Below are positions 49,097 to 60,722 of a stretch of 64,000 bases of DNA, one piece after another (position 1 is the first letter of the stretch; each line of letters starts with the position of its first letter). This stretch comes from Xylogone sp. PMI_703 (lineage: Eukaryota > Ascomycota > Leotiomycetes). The notes under the pieces are model-generated. The model ran no database searches. It had not been told where the DNA came from and saw only the letters and a program-made list of their open reading frames with translations. Made by a program: the position numbers and the translations under genes. The stretch lies in contig JAJTUQ010000002.1 in the NCBI GenBank assembly GCA_021399445.1, positions 310,001 through 374,000 on the forward strand. Direction: 5' to 3'.

Positions 49097-52000
49097 TTAC
49101 TTCCCACCACTATTATTCGCATGGCTCTGACACCAATTCACCCAGTCCGTAAATAAAACCGCCTGCATCCTCACCTCCCCTTCGACCCACGCCACCTGCG
49201 AGTCACGATACACCGTCGCCATCTTCTTCACGCTTCCCTTATCAGCCCTATACAAGCTCGACGCAACCAGCAGACTGGCCGCGCTGGCACCCTTGGCGAA
49301 ACTGTGTGATGGGTCCTTAGCCGCCTCGGCGTGGATCGCCTTGAGAAGCTTGATCTGCTCCGCTACATTGATCTCCGCCCTGCTACTGCTGCTGGCTCCC
49401 TCGATCTTCTTCGCCGCCTTCGCGAATGCCAGGATGATTCCGTGGGACTTTTCTGCTAGTTGCCGTGTCTTGGTCGTGCGCATGAGCTTCAGCAGGGGTA
49501 AGAGGAGATCAAAGGCCAGTGGATTGGCGGCTTGTTTCTTGACGTAGATGTCGAGGAGATCGAGGATCCGGGTCTTGAAGTTCACCATGGTCTCTTTGGC
49601 GTCTTTCTGCTCCTGCTTTTTGTTGGGCTGTTTCTTGCGTTGAGAGAATATCTCTACTAGTTTTTGATCAAGCTCCATCATTTCGGAGTCGGTCATGTCG
49701 GCGTCACTGTCTGAGACTTCTTCTGCATTGTCTGTCACAGCTTGGTCTAGGCGGCGTGTGCCTAATGCCTTTGCAAGTGCATCCTCTAGCTTCTTAGATT
49801 CTTCATTCTCTTCATCCTCGTTGTCACCTCCCTCTCCATTTTCATCATCGGTATTCTCATTACTCTCTTCAGCGTCGTCGTCGATATCAACGACTTCGAC
49901 ATCTGAATCTAACTCGTCAGAATCGCCTTCCTCTTCACCATCCCCGGTCAATTGCTCAATGTCGTCAGGTTCTTGGTCAAACATCTCTTGCTGTCCCCTA
50001 AGAGTCTCGCTAGTCTCCAGGACGTCGGTCATTAGTTTAAGCCCGCCAGCGGTCACGTTTTCCATGAACGCGCTGAAGACGTGTTGCGCAACCTTTCTTA
50101 ACAGAGCAGATGGTTTTGAGATGAATGATAGTAGTAATTCTACGAGCACTTCTGATGCCTCGATGTCTTCATCCTCATCTTTATTTTCATGCCGAATAAG
50201 CTTATCGTAACATACTTTCAATTCGTCAAGAATTGATATCGCTTCTGGCTCCCCGTTGTATAGTTGGAATATAACTAATGAGTAGAGCAGAGCTAATGCT
50301 TGTAGTGGTGCTTGCTCGTCTGGATTGGCCTTATTGGCCTTTTTCAGCAGCTTTTCCATGATTGCCAATGCTTTGTCCTTTGACTTAGTAATTTCTTGAT
50401 CCATCGCTATGGCGCTGGGCGTGAATGAACGGAGGAGCTGACAAGGGAAGGAGAAGCCCCGAAGATCTGATAAGAGATGTGTGAAAGCAGACATCAATCG
50501 GTTGCGGAATAATGTTCGAGATCTTTCTGTAACCTTAGGGTTACTTTCTGGAATCTCGCAGTATGCAAAATCTGCCATTTCCCGGAGGAGAGGGATCGCA
50601 ACCATCTGGGATGTCTTTGAACTATCGGTGGTATTGATATGCCTCACTATATTTAGCAAATAATCTCCATATAATTGTCGAAGAGATTCGGCTTCCTTTT
50701 CATTTTCGGGGCTGTCTTATATTAGCTACTGCTCATTGTTAATCCGATAAAACACTGAATCAACTCACTCTTCTGTGATAATAACCGGCTGACGTAAAAT
50801 GCTTATGACCGATTTAACATTTTCGCTGTTAACCTTTGATAGAATCTTCTCGACAGCTTTTGATTTTGTAACTCTATCAAAATGATAAGTACCGTTTCCT
50901 CCTATCAGACCTGGAAGCACAAATTCAACAATTTGAGCATTCTCTTCGAGGGACTGCAGCAAAACTTTTAATGATTTATCTGCAGAGCGATTAAGAAAAC
51001 GGTCTTTCTCTTGCAGGTGATTTATAAGACAACGAACAAGATTTCGACTGAATGTACTTGATAGAAGTTCATTGTAAACCGCCGCATTTTGAAATACCTT
51101 CTGGAAAAGTAAAAATCCCCAAAACTTTCGTTCTCGAGATGCATTACCCGAAAAGAGGTTCTCTATAGGTGTATTAGCAAATATGAAACAATTGTATGGA
51201 CAATAGGACTGCCACTAACCATCAACTACTATTTTCCAAAAACTGTCAAACTCGTTCCTCCTGTCTGAGACATATTGAGGCAGGACGATGTCCCAAACCC
51301 AATGCAACTTGGGGTTCCAATTTCCAGTTTGTTTTGTTTGTGCACCATCGTCATCACTTGAAGAACTCTCTTTCAAAGCTTTGGCAAGAGAACCCATCTG
51401 ATCCAAAGGATTTCCATCATGGCCCCAGGGCTTTGCGGGAAATATCATTTTGGGGAAGCGCTTCCTCGCGGCCAACCAAATACCGACACTCTCCGGCGTC
51501 AGGCCCAATCCAGCATCGTATATAGTTTGTAGCGTTTCCTCTGTTTGCTTTTGATTGATCTGATTAATTGCCTCCATGACAACATAGCCGCACTCCTCCC
51601 TCATCCATGTCTTCTTGTTAGCCAGATGTAGTAGCTTCTCCAATAAAGCCGCCCAATCGACCCCATCACTGAGAAGTATCTTAGCCCGCACAAAGCTTTG
51701 CAAGCCAAATAAGAGCCCTAAGGCATGATCCTTTTCCTCCTGTCCACTAAGATCGCCATTGGGTTTGGTTTTCTCGATTAAGATTCCTAGCAGTTTATCG
51801 AATCTCAGATTTGGGTACTTTGTTCGAACCAAGCTTCTCTCTCCAAACAACTGCCCCAGTATCTCAGTTAGCACAATGCTGAATCCTATTCGTGCTCCCT
51901 TCCTTCCACTCGCCAGACCTCGAAAAAGTCGTCTTTCTAGGTGCCTTTGTAGGATCGACTCTTCTACCCCATCCTCTCCCAAGAGACCCGATATTATGGC

Positions 52001-52231
52001 ATTGGCAGCAGATAGTCGCTCACTACCATCCTCACTAGCAAGTAAATCATACAAATGCACCTCTCGTTTAAGCTCTGCGCCTTTTGGGTTGTCCAGGAAC
52101 GGAAAACTCTCTATCAGTGCGGTTGAAGTGGGTGTTTTAGTAGAGCTGTTGTCTGAAGCTCTTTGATGCTTCTTCGTCGCTGGTGCCGTCGCAACATTAT
52201 CCTGTGTCGAGCGCTTTCGTTTGCTACCCAT
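49097..52231 (-). CDS. POL5: Pol5 / Myb-binding protein 1A-like nucleolar protein
   Basis: Exons 52231-51220, 51162-50769 and 50711-49097 give 1006 residues. The N-terminus is basic (MGSKRKRST), followed by helical repeat regions (LKREVHLYDLLASEDGSERL; LERRLFRGLASGRKGARIGF; FPAKPWGHDGNPLDQMGSLA; GNWNPKLHWVWDIVLPQYV). A very acidic stretch is found at about residues 660-740. After it come MVNFKTRILDLLDIYVKKQ and NPLAFDLLLPLLKLMRTTKT. These match yeast Pol5 and metazoan MYBBP1A, nucleolar proteins needed for rRNA synthesis despite the historical polymerase name. Both splice junctions keep phase and rebuild continuous helices. Confidence 0.93.
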
Positions 52232-52436
52232 TATTCCAGCTCATTGAGATTGTAATCTCAGAATTTGCGATTCTTGCAATTTATTGGCGATAATCTGCAC
52301 TTTTTAATATACTGCCCTAGATCACCGCCAAGCCAATGTCTAAGTCAAGGTTAGCGTGGGCCATCCCACCACTTATTTTATTACTCGATAGCTCCTTGCT
52401 TCCATACTGCTAATAAATCGCCTGTATAAGGGGGAG
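52232..52436. promoter_or_regulatory. POL5 promoter region
   Basis: About 200 bases separate the POL5 start from the left edge of the retroelement-like remnant. No specific site was recognised. Confidence 0.35.
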
Positions 52437-53349
52437 TTGGATGTAAATGACCCAATATCTACGCTCCATTCAAACGTAAATCAAAATCCAACCCAAAGTC
52501 AAACTCAACGCTTCAACAACAACGAGCAAGCACAATTCTCAGAAACAATCGCCCCAAATCGGGGTAGAACACGAACACTAAGTCAGCAACGCTATCAAAG
52601 ACCTGGCATTCACTCACAGCCTTACTTTCATGTCTCTGTTCAAGACCTGATCCCCAATTTTCAACAGCAATCGTATACCCACTACAAAATATCCTCTCCA
52701 TCGAAGTCAGTAACATAGCTAGTTTCTTTCAATTTAAGGACCAAGAAAGGCTCAAAGGCCCAGAAAGTCAAGCAGTCTGGGTCTGGAAAGTACAGAACGC
52801 GGCAAGTCTGGCAGGATTGTGGCCATGGCCCAAACGCCCAGTATGCCCAGAGGATTATCCCATGGACCCAGGAGAGGCTGCTTAAAAGTATCCTGATCTC
52901 TACAAGAAGATTGAAGAATACACTCTGAAGAATGAGATGGCCATCGGAGGGCTGACATACACTTTAGACCCCTACAATCAGGCACGACTTGAAATTCTAG
53001 AAGATAGCTCCAAGGATGTCATAGACTTGTACAACGACCTGGTAAAGATGACAAAACCAAAGGGCCTTTATAAGCATATGTTCCCCTGAAGCGATATCGC
53101 TCAACCAGCTCGACAAGTATACGAGACTATGCAAAAAAAAAAAAAATTAATATCAACAAGTATCTAAAGAACATTGATGTTAACATGGGCTTAAACCCAT
53201 ACTATAAGATCCTCAATTTTCTGTACGGCGCTGGTCCTGCGTATGAAGGATGGGTCAGTCGAATGATTGATACAGACCTTAACGTAGAGACTGGAACAAT
53301 CGAAGAAGTTGTAAGGTTGGCAAAACGCTACACGATGCGCTTAACGTAA
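52437..53349 (+). pseudogene. Broken gag-like retroelement fragment
   Basis: Three coding-like blocks follow each other on the plus strand in different frames. Block 1 (52437-52718) is Gln/Asn-rich. Block 2 (52736-53089) contains an internal TAA but reads as protein on both sides (ESQAVWVWKVQNAASLAGLW; KYPDLYKKIEEYTLKNEMAI) and ends in TGA. Block 3 (~53146-53349) has ILNFLYGAGPAYEGWVSRM and ends with TAA. A 13-14 base A-run separates blocks 2 and 3. The Trp- and Lys-rich helical style and the absence of introns suggest a decayed Ty1/copia-like gag. No protease, integrase or reverse transcriptase is present. Confidence 0.5.
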
Positions 53350-53391
53350 TAATATAATTTGATAATATGCTATATGTCTACTATAATCGTT

Positions 53392-53464
53392 GCCGAGATA
53401 TATTAACTATACCTCCATTCCGGTATTAGCAGACCAGATGTGTAGACTCCCATGATATCTCGGC
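53392..53464. repeat. Inverted repeat, 10-bp arms, 53-nt spacer
   Basis: GCCGAGATAT (53392-53401) pairs perfectly with ATATCTCGGC (53455-53464), with further partial complementarity outside. It directly follows the gag-like remnant and may be part of a terminal repeat or a small hairpin element. Confidence 0.7.
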
Positions 53465-54156
53465 GACTATTTCCGGTAAGGGCTACACTGAATCAACCTC
53501 AACGTTTTAAGCTCTGGCGAGATGCCAGCAGCTCTGAAAAGCTGGGGGAGAGGAAGTTGATATAATTTACGCATTACACCACCAGACTAGCTAATCCTCT
53601 AAGGTCGTCTTAGAGTTGTTTCAAAGAGCTGTACTTATGAAGGAAGATGAAAATCACCGCCTCGCAGCCAATAATTGGACGATCTTGATGGGCCATCCAG
53701 AGTTACTCTTAAGGTATCCCGTCTACTCACGCTAGCAGCTTCACCCAATATGTACAATTCTTGAGTTTGAGTTGAGTTTAAGTACGACAAAGTCTTTTGA
53801 ACAACTCAAACCCAACTCGGTCAACTCAAGTTCAACTTGAGTTGTTGAGCGATTTTTATACACACGCGAATAACCAGAGAAAGAACTCACCGGTAAGCAC
53901 AACAGTTATGCTACATTTCAGCCGTCTTAGGAGAGGTTATGCGAGGCTAACAAATCTAACCCAACCACTCTTTCTTATAACAATACTACGATAGTAAGCT
54001 AGCATCGTCGTAAGCAATATTAATGATAAAAGAGTGACTTCAATTTGCTATGATAGCACTATTTAAAGAAGGTGGTCATGCATAATCGCATAAAGTGCGA
54101 CTCAAAATTTGAGGCAGAACATATGCGTATTGTAGTTGTAGTCCATATTAAGATGA
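53465..54156. other. Intergenic region with inverted repeats, no gene seen
   Basis: This lies between the retroelement remnant and the THI4 stop. Aside from the GAGTT/AACTC repeat cluster (about 53758-53850) nothing was recognised. Confidence 0.45.
53822..53844. repeat. Inverted repeat, 9-bp arms, 5-nt loop
   Basis: CAACTCAAG and CTTGAGTTG flank TTCAA and form a perfect hairpin. The 60 bases to its left carry more copies of GAGTT and AACTC in both orientations. Confidence 0.85.
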
Positions 54157-55224
<1,068 letters not shown>

Positions 55225-55263
55225 CTAAAGATTGTTAGAAGTGCCCTATGAGAGGATAGGGAA

Positions 55264-55415
55264 GGCATGATCCTTTCGCTGGTATTATCCAGATCAAGTA
55301 GTTAACCGTATAATCTCAGAACGATGACGGCATATGCCACTGGGCCGCCCATCTCATCTTGAAAGATGTTGGATGGAAAGCAGCAATGACGCCGAGATCG
55401 AACACCGGTTCATGC
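55264..55415 (-). promoter_or_regulatory. Thiamine pyrophosphate (TPP) riboswitch in the THI4 leader
   Basis: On the THI4 sense strand the conserved TPP-aptamer boxes appear in order. GCATGAACC (P1, 5' arm) is followed by GGTGTTCG, a long P3 arm, CTGAGATTATACGG, TTGATCTGGATAATACC and GCGAAAGGATCATGCC (P1, 3' arm). P3 pairs CGAT..CGGC with GCCG..ATCG and holds a perfect internal hairpin CATCTT-TC-AAGATG. Downstream, a branch-like CTAAC and the acceptor TTTAG (ends 55225) precede the start codon by 27 nt. The aptamer therefore probably sits in a 5' UTR intron and acts by changing splicing, as described for fungal THI4 and NMT1. The upstream donor is not certain; GTATGG at 55471 is one candidate. 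Confidence 0.93.
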
Positions 55416-56476
55416 AAAGTTTGTGACATTGTATCACGCAATACCTTGACCCAATTTGGATAACCCCATACTGTCGGACGACATGTCTTCCACTCAACTC
55501 ATCCAAGTTGATAATGCTCATACATAAATGGAATTTATCTGGTTAGCAATTGTGTCAGCTATTTGCTATATTCCGTCGATGAGGGACTACCAGACTATAA
55601 TATGATTCTTTCCTAATTGATCGAAGGGGAGGTTATATTAGCTTTGGAGGGAAGAAAAAGAAAAGATCTAGGAATGGTGTAGCTGGGTCGACCAATTTAT
55701 AGCCAAATGAGGCGGGGTAGTTTCGATTGAATGGCTGAGATGGTGTACAGAACCGTGGATCAGAACACCCCCTCATCTGCAGCCGATATCGCTAGTTCAT
55801 TAGGATTATCCATGATGATATAGGAGCTTTAGGAAGGGATTCACACTGTCCAATTGAAATCGCGCTGGTCATTTGCTTAGTTCTTAATCGATTGGAGGAT
55901 GGAAAGGGCTCATAGAAAATTCCGTGTCAACGGTTAGATACGGGTCCGAAGGGACACAGGCGTATTCATCATAATAGAAATACATCATACCATACCGGGA
56001 TCCCAGGCCTGATACTCCACTAAATTGTAGCACAGCATATTATTGGCACATTCCTAGTGGGTAGGAGCTGTATGGTTGATTATTAACGGGTTGTTGCTGC
56101 TTTGGAATTATTCGTACAAACTCTGGTAGATAGTAGAGTATTTCCACAACTCCTACACTATCACCCACATCTAGGCTAGTCAGAGGAACACCCGATGGAT
56201 GGTCCAGTGGAGAGCGGGTAAAAACAGTAGCAATGTTGTTGACCCGCAAATTGGTTGTTTAAACTCATCACGTGAGTTCGCGTTGACTCCCGTGGGTACA
56301 TAATACGCGTCAGCTAGTTAGTTACAACCATAACCTCCCTTTTAATACCAAATCACATGCAATTGAACGGCGACCTGTCTTATGCACGGCAGACACCAAT
56401 TCATCATAACTGGATACAAGCACCGGAATAGTCTCGCATGCAATGAGCATTCGGCAGAAGAACGATAGCATCAACC
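55416..56476. other. Divergent promoter region THI4/APN1
   Basis: About 1.06 kb from the riboswitch to the APN1 start. It should hold the THI4 promoter and first leader exon, and the APN1 promoter. An ACGCGT is found at 56305-56310, 167 bases before the APN1 start; a single copy is weak evidence. Confidence 0.45.
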
Positions 56477-57978
56477 ATGGTTAAGGCTGCTCTTTCGATG
56501 TCGAGGAAGTTAAAGCAGAAGATAGTTGAGGAAACAGAGATGAAAGACGAAGGCACAATTGTACCCAAGAAAACTCCGAGAAAGACAAAAGTCAAAGTGG
56601 AAGAGGAACAAGAGGATAAAGCAGAAGTGAAATTAGAAGTAGCAGTGAAAGAGGAGCCGCTTGAAGAAGTTAAACAGTCTAGGACGAAACGCAAGACAAA
56701 AGTTGAGGTGGCAGACGAAGACAAACTGGAAGATAATAAGAAGCCCAAGAAAAAGCGCAAGACTAAAGAAGAGAAAGAAGCCGAGACAATGCCTCTTGCT
56801 GTGAGAACATTAATCAAGTCATTGCGAAAGCCCATGTATATAGGGGCTCACATCAGTGCTGCTGGAGGTAACTGTCTGCTCCTACATTCGTCCGCGGCTC
56901 TTTGGTTGCTAACTTTCTCTTAATAATAGGCGTACATAACTCTATAAATAACGCACTACATATTGGTGGAAATTCCTTTGCCCTTTTCCTCAAATCGCAA
57001 CGCAAATGGGTCAGTCCACCTCTTGCGCCAGAAGCACGAGACCAGTTCAAAGCCCAGTGTTTAGAGCATAACTATGATGCAACTAAACATGTTGTACCTC
57101 ATGGTTCGTATCTTGTCAACCTCGCACAGCCGGACCCTGAAAAAGCAGCCCAGGCATATGATTGTTTCCTTGAAGATCTTAAGCGGTGTGAAGCCCTTGG
57201 TATCAGACTGTATAACTTCCATCCAGGTAGTACGGGTCCGCATCCTAGGTCGGAGGCGATCAAACGGATCGCAATGAACCTAAATAAGGCGCATAAGGCA
57301 ACCGAAACTGTTGTGACTCTACTTGAGAACATGGCCGGGGCTGGCAACATCATCGGCTCGAAATTTGAGGATTTACGTGAAATCATCGATTTAGTGGATG
57401 ACAAGTCTAGGGTCGGAGTGTGTATCGATACGTGCCATACATTTGCTGCAGGCTATGATTTACGGTCACCTGAGAGTTTCCAGGAGACAATGGAGAAGTT
57501 TGCAAGCACCGTTGGCCTTTCATATCTAAAAGCCCTTCATCTAAATGACAGCAAGGCCCCTTTCTCATCCAACAGGGACTTACATGCCAATATTGGTACT
57601 GGGTTCCTAGGGCTTAAGGCCTTCCATAATGTTATGAATTTTGAGCCCTTCCAGGGTTTACCTATGGTACTTGAAACACCTATTGAGAGAAAAGGGCCTG
57701 ACGGCAAGATGATTGAAGACAAAGGCATTTGGGCAACAGAGATCAAGCTTCTAGAGAGCCTCATTGGTGCTAATATTGAATCAGATGAATTCAAGAAGGA
57801 GGAGCAAAGATTACAGGAACTTGGCTCCGAGGACAGGAAAAAATTTCAGGCACAGGTGGACAAGAAGGCCCAGAAAACTATCGACGCCATGTTCAAGACC
57901 AGTTCAAAGAAGAAGGGGAGAAAATCCAAAAGTAGCCCAGAAAACTCTGACACAGAGGATGGAGGATGCAGCCATTGA
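56477..57978 (+). CDS. APN1: AP endonuclease Apn1 (endonuclease IV family)
   Basis: Exons 56477-56867 and 56930-57978 give 479 residues. The first ~115 residues are a Lys/Glu-rich tail with a nuclear localisation signal (KPKKKRKTKEEK). The Nfo-type TIM barrel begins MYIGAHISAAGGVHNSINNA and carries the three-zinc ligands in YNFHPGSTG, LLENMAGAGNIIG, CIDTCHTFAAGYD, ALHLNDSKAPF and DLHANIGTGFLG. The C-terminus is again Lys/Ser-rich. The enzyme cuts 5' of abasic sites and trims blocked 3' ends in base excision repair. The intron splits the Gly-Gly of SAAGG. The frame continues open for 73 codons after the TGA stop. Confidence 0.95.
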
Positions 57979-60722
57979 CATACTTACTTGGCCGGCCAAT
58001 CCGATGCGGGGAGCAATCGCCCCCATGCCCTGGATTATTTTGCATTATTAGGCAGGAGACAGGTCTTACAAGGAAAGATTTCTCATATTTCAAAAGAGCA
58101 CGAGCACGCAGTGTTCATACAGCTAGCAGCGACCTTGTCAAAGTTGTCCAACCCAAACGGCGATGACGGAGAATGGTTACACAGTCATGAACTGCACTGA
58201 AAATATTGTACGATATAACCAGGGCGTGGTTCGATTGTCCACCGCATCGTTACGCTCATGTGCCTCATTCGCCCGGACAGCACTCTAAGATTACAATGGT
58301 TATATCAGTAACAAACAACAGTGATACCACTCATCCCTTGCCCCCCAATTCTGCGATGATCGGGGCTACGTGGGGGCTCTCGGTCTTTCGCCCAGAAGTT
58401 ATCTTTGACGGTACTTGTTTGGTATCAATGAACCCACTCTTGCCAATATCTTCGGAGCTGAGGAATATAAGTCTAATTTGTGTCAATATCCTTGTACAAC
58501 AGAAGTTATTTCGTCGGCGCCGTCATTCGGTTCTGTCGCCCGTCAAAAAGTGTCGTCCTTTAGTACCAGACTGCTCTCGGTTCCTTTATTTTCTAGAATC
58601 ATTAGATTTGACAGATTCGGCTACTGCGCACATGGCTTGTCCTCTCACTGCCTTTCTAGAAAGGAAATATATGAGACAATCACTGTCGCCGTCTTCGGAT
58701 ATGACGAGGAGGATGGACGTTGTGTGTGTGTATTCGAAGTTTCACAGCCTTACCCGGCTTTTCTAACCGAATAGGACCTCCCCCATCTATGACAGAAATA
58801 TATGTCCTGCAAGTATCCGCACGGGTATTGTTCTAATACGTGAAGTATTGGATCAGCCACGTAGTAATGTTACACATAATCGCAAGCTCATGACCGTTAG
58901 TGACTTAGCTCAGACGACTATCAAACCCCCTAATGGAAGGAAATAGACACCTGTAGTTATTGACGCCCAGTCGTCAATATTGATTGTGTTGCCTTCACGG
59001 GCTCCATGAATTATTTATATCGTATAGCTTGTTGTCTAATATAGATCGCTAGCATTTCGAAATGCTCAGGTTTGGTGTTTCGTAGAACCCGCATAATACT
59101 TCTTCTACCATATGGTTCCTAGTTATGAATCTTGGTGGTCATTATCATTTAGCAGATTGCACGTCTTTACACTCGACAGCTACACTCCCTGAGAATACTG
59201 AGATGAGACATTCTTGCCATCACCATCACCATAATCACGATCATAATCACTCCCACATTCTTCACGTTCACAGTCAGACTTGCTCCAGAGGGCAGTATTT
59301 GGGCTGCCATGTACCCAGATCTCTTTCGACCGAAGGAAATTGCTGTGAGCATCATGGCTGGACAGCTCAAGATTATCCCCAACAAAGTGACCTCCGACAG
59401 TGAGTGAACATTCTAATAACAGAACCGCTGGTCTCCGAGATTGTATACTAAACCGCTGGACTCTGGGCAGGATTAATAGCACCAATATGGTGGCACAACT
59501 AACTAACTCTAGAGTCGACCATCTCTCTCTATACAGTCAGATCCAACCTAAGTTGCAATTGGATGGAAGGTATCCTAGAGGATTTGAAACACCTAAATCA
59601 ATCGAGGAATTTAGACACATGGACGGTATAGCTTATTTTCTTTGTACTGCTTCTATATATTGCTTAATCTCATTCATCATTATCCATCACCGTCTATCGA
59701 CTAATATTTTATCACAGATCATACGCTCGATGGCATATTACGCGGTTATAGACTACTAAGTGATACAATATGCGTTCATCGAGTAAGATGTGGTACCGTT
59801 GCTGATCCTCTCCTCCAAAGCTCTAGAAGAATCCATAAGCTACATGCACTTCTCGAGTTTCTAGGCGTTGAGAGGTACTGGGAAACCGATATTCTCGAAA
59901 CATCCGCAAATCACACTATTTGTGGAGGTCGACGGAGAGATTTCTATGATTGATGTAGTATACTGTGATCAGAAGTCTTATCTCGGTCTGAGAAAGAGGG
60001 TAACGGAGCCAAGGAAAGGTTCAATATACTTGTGGTTGTTATCACGGTCTATTTTGACTGGTCTTTAGTTGATTAATCGATACCCTTGCTGTTCGAACAC
60101 TTTATCGTCAATATTATTTCTATGATTTGTCGCCTCTCAGCATAATATTTCAGGCATCATTAGAGTGCCTCCAGTTCTCATATGTAGATGCAAGTCACTT
60201 GTATTAACTAGTCGTAGATAGTTAGCGGTTAATTAGAGCTTTGCTGTCTGTAATTCCATCGTCCATTATTATGTTAGTACGCTAACTGCTAGATATATGA
60301 TATATCTCATTATAGCATTGTAACAGCTATCTTTGGTTTGCCGGCTCCAATTTGCTATTAGTTTAAGTGTATATGTCGCGAATCTAACGGATATTTAGTT
60401 TTGAATGCCTCAGATTCTAAAGAAGCCTTTAACAACTAGACCGTCCATCCTAACACATCAAATACTACTGTAACTTTCTATTGAATCAAAAAAGCCCATG
60501 ACAATAATAAATGAGGAAGAGAGATGAATCCTACAATCATTTACGATCCGCTAGACAGTTCTATAACTTAACTCCAGGTTTTATCAGTGAATGCATGTGA
60601 TTGTTGTATCGGTTGCTCAGCCAACCCTACCGAATATTAATCGATAACAGATTAAACGTCAACATGTTGACCCACCCAACTGTATGCGCCATTCCACGAC
60701 AAGCAGCAGCACGAATTACAAA
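57979..60722. other. 2.7 kb region with decayed coding traces, no intact gene
   Basis: Between APN1 and BUB1. It holds an open frame continuing past the APN1 stop (to 58200), two overlapping open frames at 58206-58774, and a His-rich block followed in the next frame by a protein-like tail (59125-59400). The rest, about 59.4-60.7 kb, is A+T-rich and shows nothing. The last few hundred bases should be the BUB1 promoter. Confidence 0.45.
59125..59400 (+). pseudogene. Possible frameshifted gene remnant with a His-rich segment
   Basis: The frame from ATG 59125 reaches a striking His/Asn/Asp run (CHHHHHNHDHNHSHILHVHS). Beyond about 59275 the neighbouring frame reads as ordinary protein (LAPEGSIWAAMYPDLFRPKE, then IAVSIMAGQLKIIPN) and stops at 59398-59400, while the first frame degenerates. 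A single indel near 59270-59280 would join the two. Alternatively the His-rich frame is a small gene by itself (92 codons). I do not recognise the family. Confidence 0.3.

Noticed and set aside
49695..50210. 171-codon Ser-rich plus-strand open frame
   Set aside because: It is the reverse complement of the acidic region of POL5; GAA/GAT-rich coding gives Ser/Phe-rich antisense frames.
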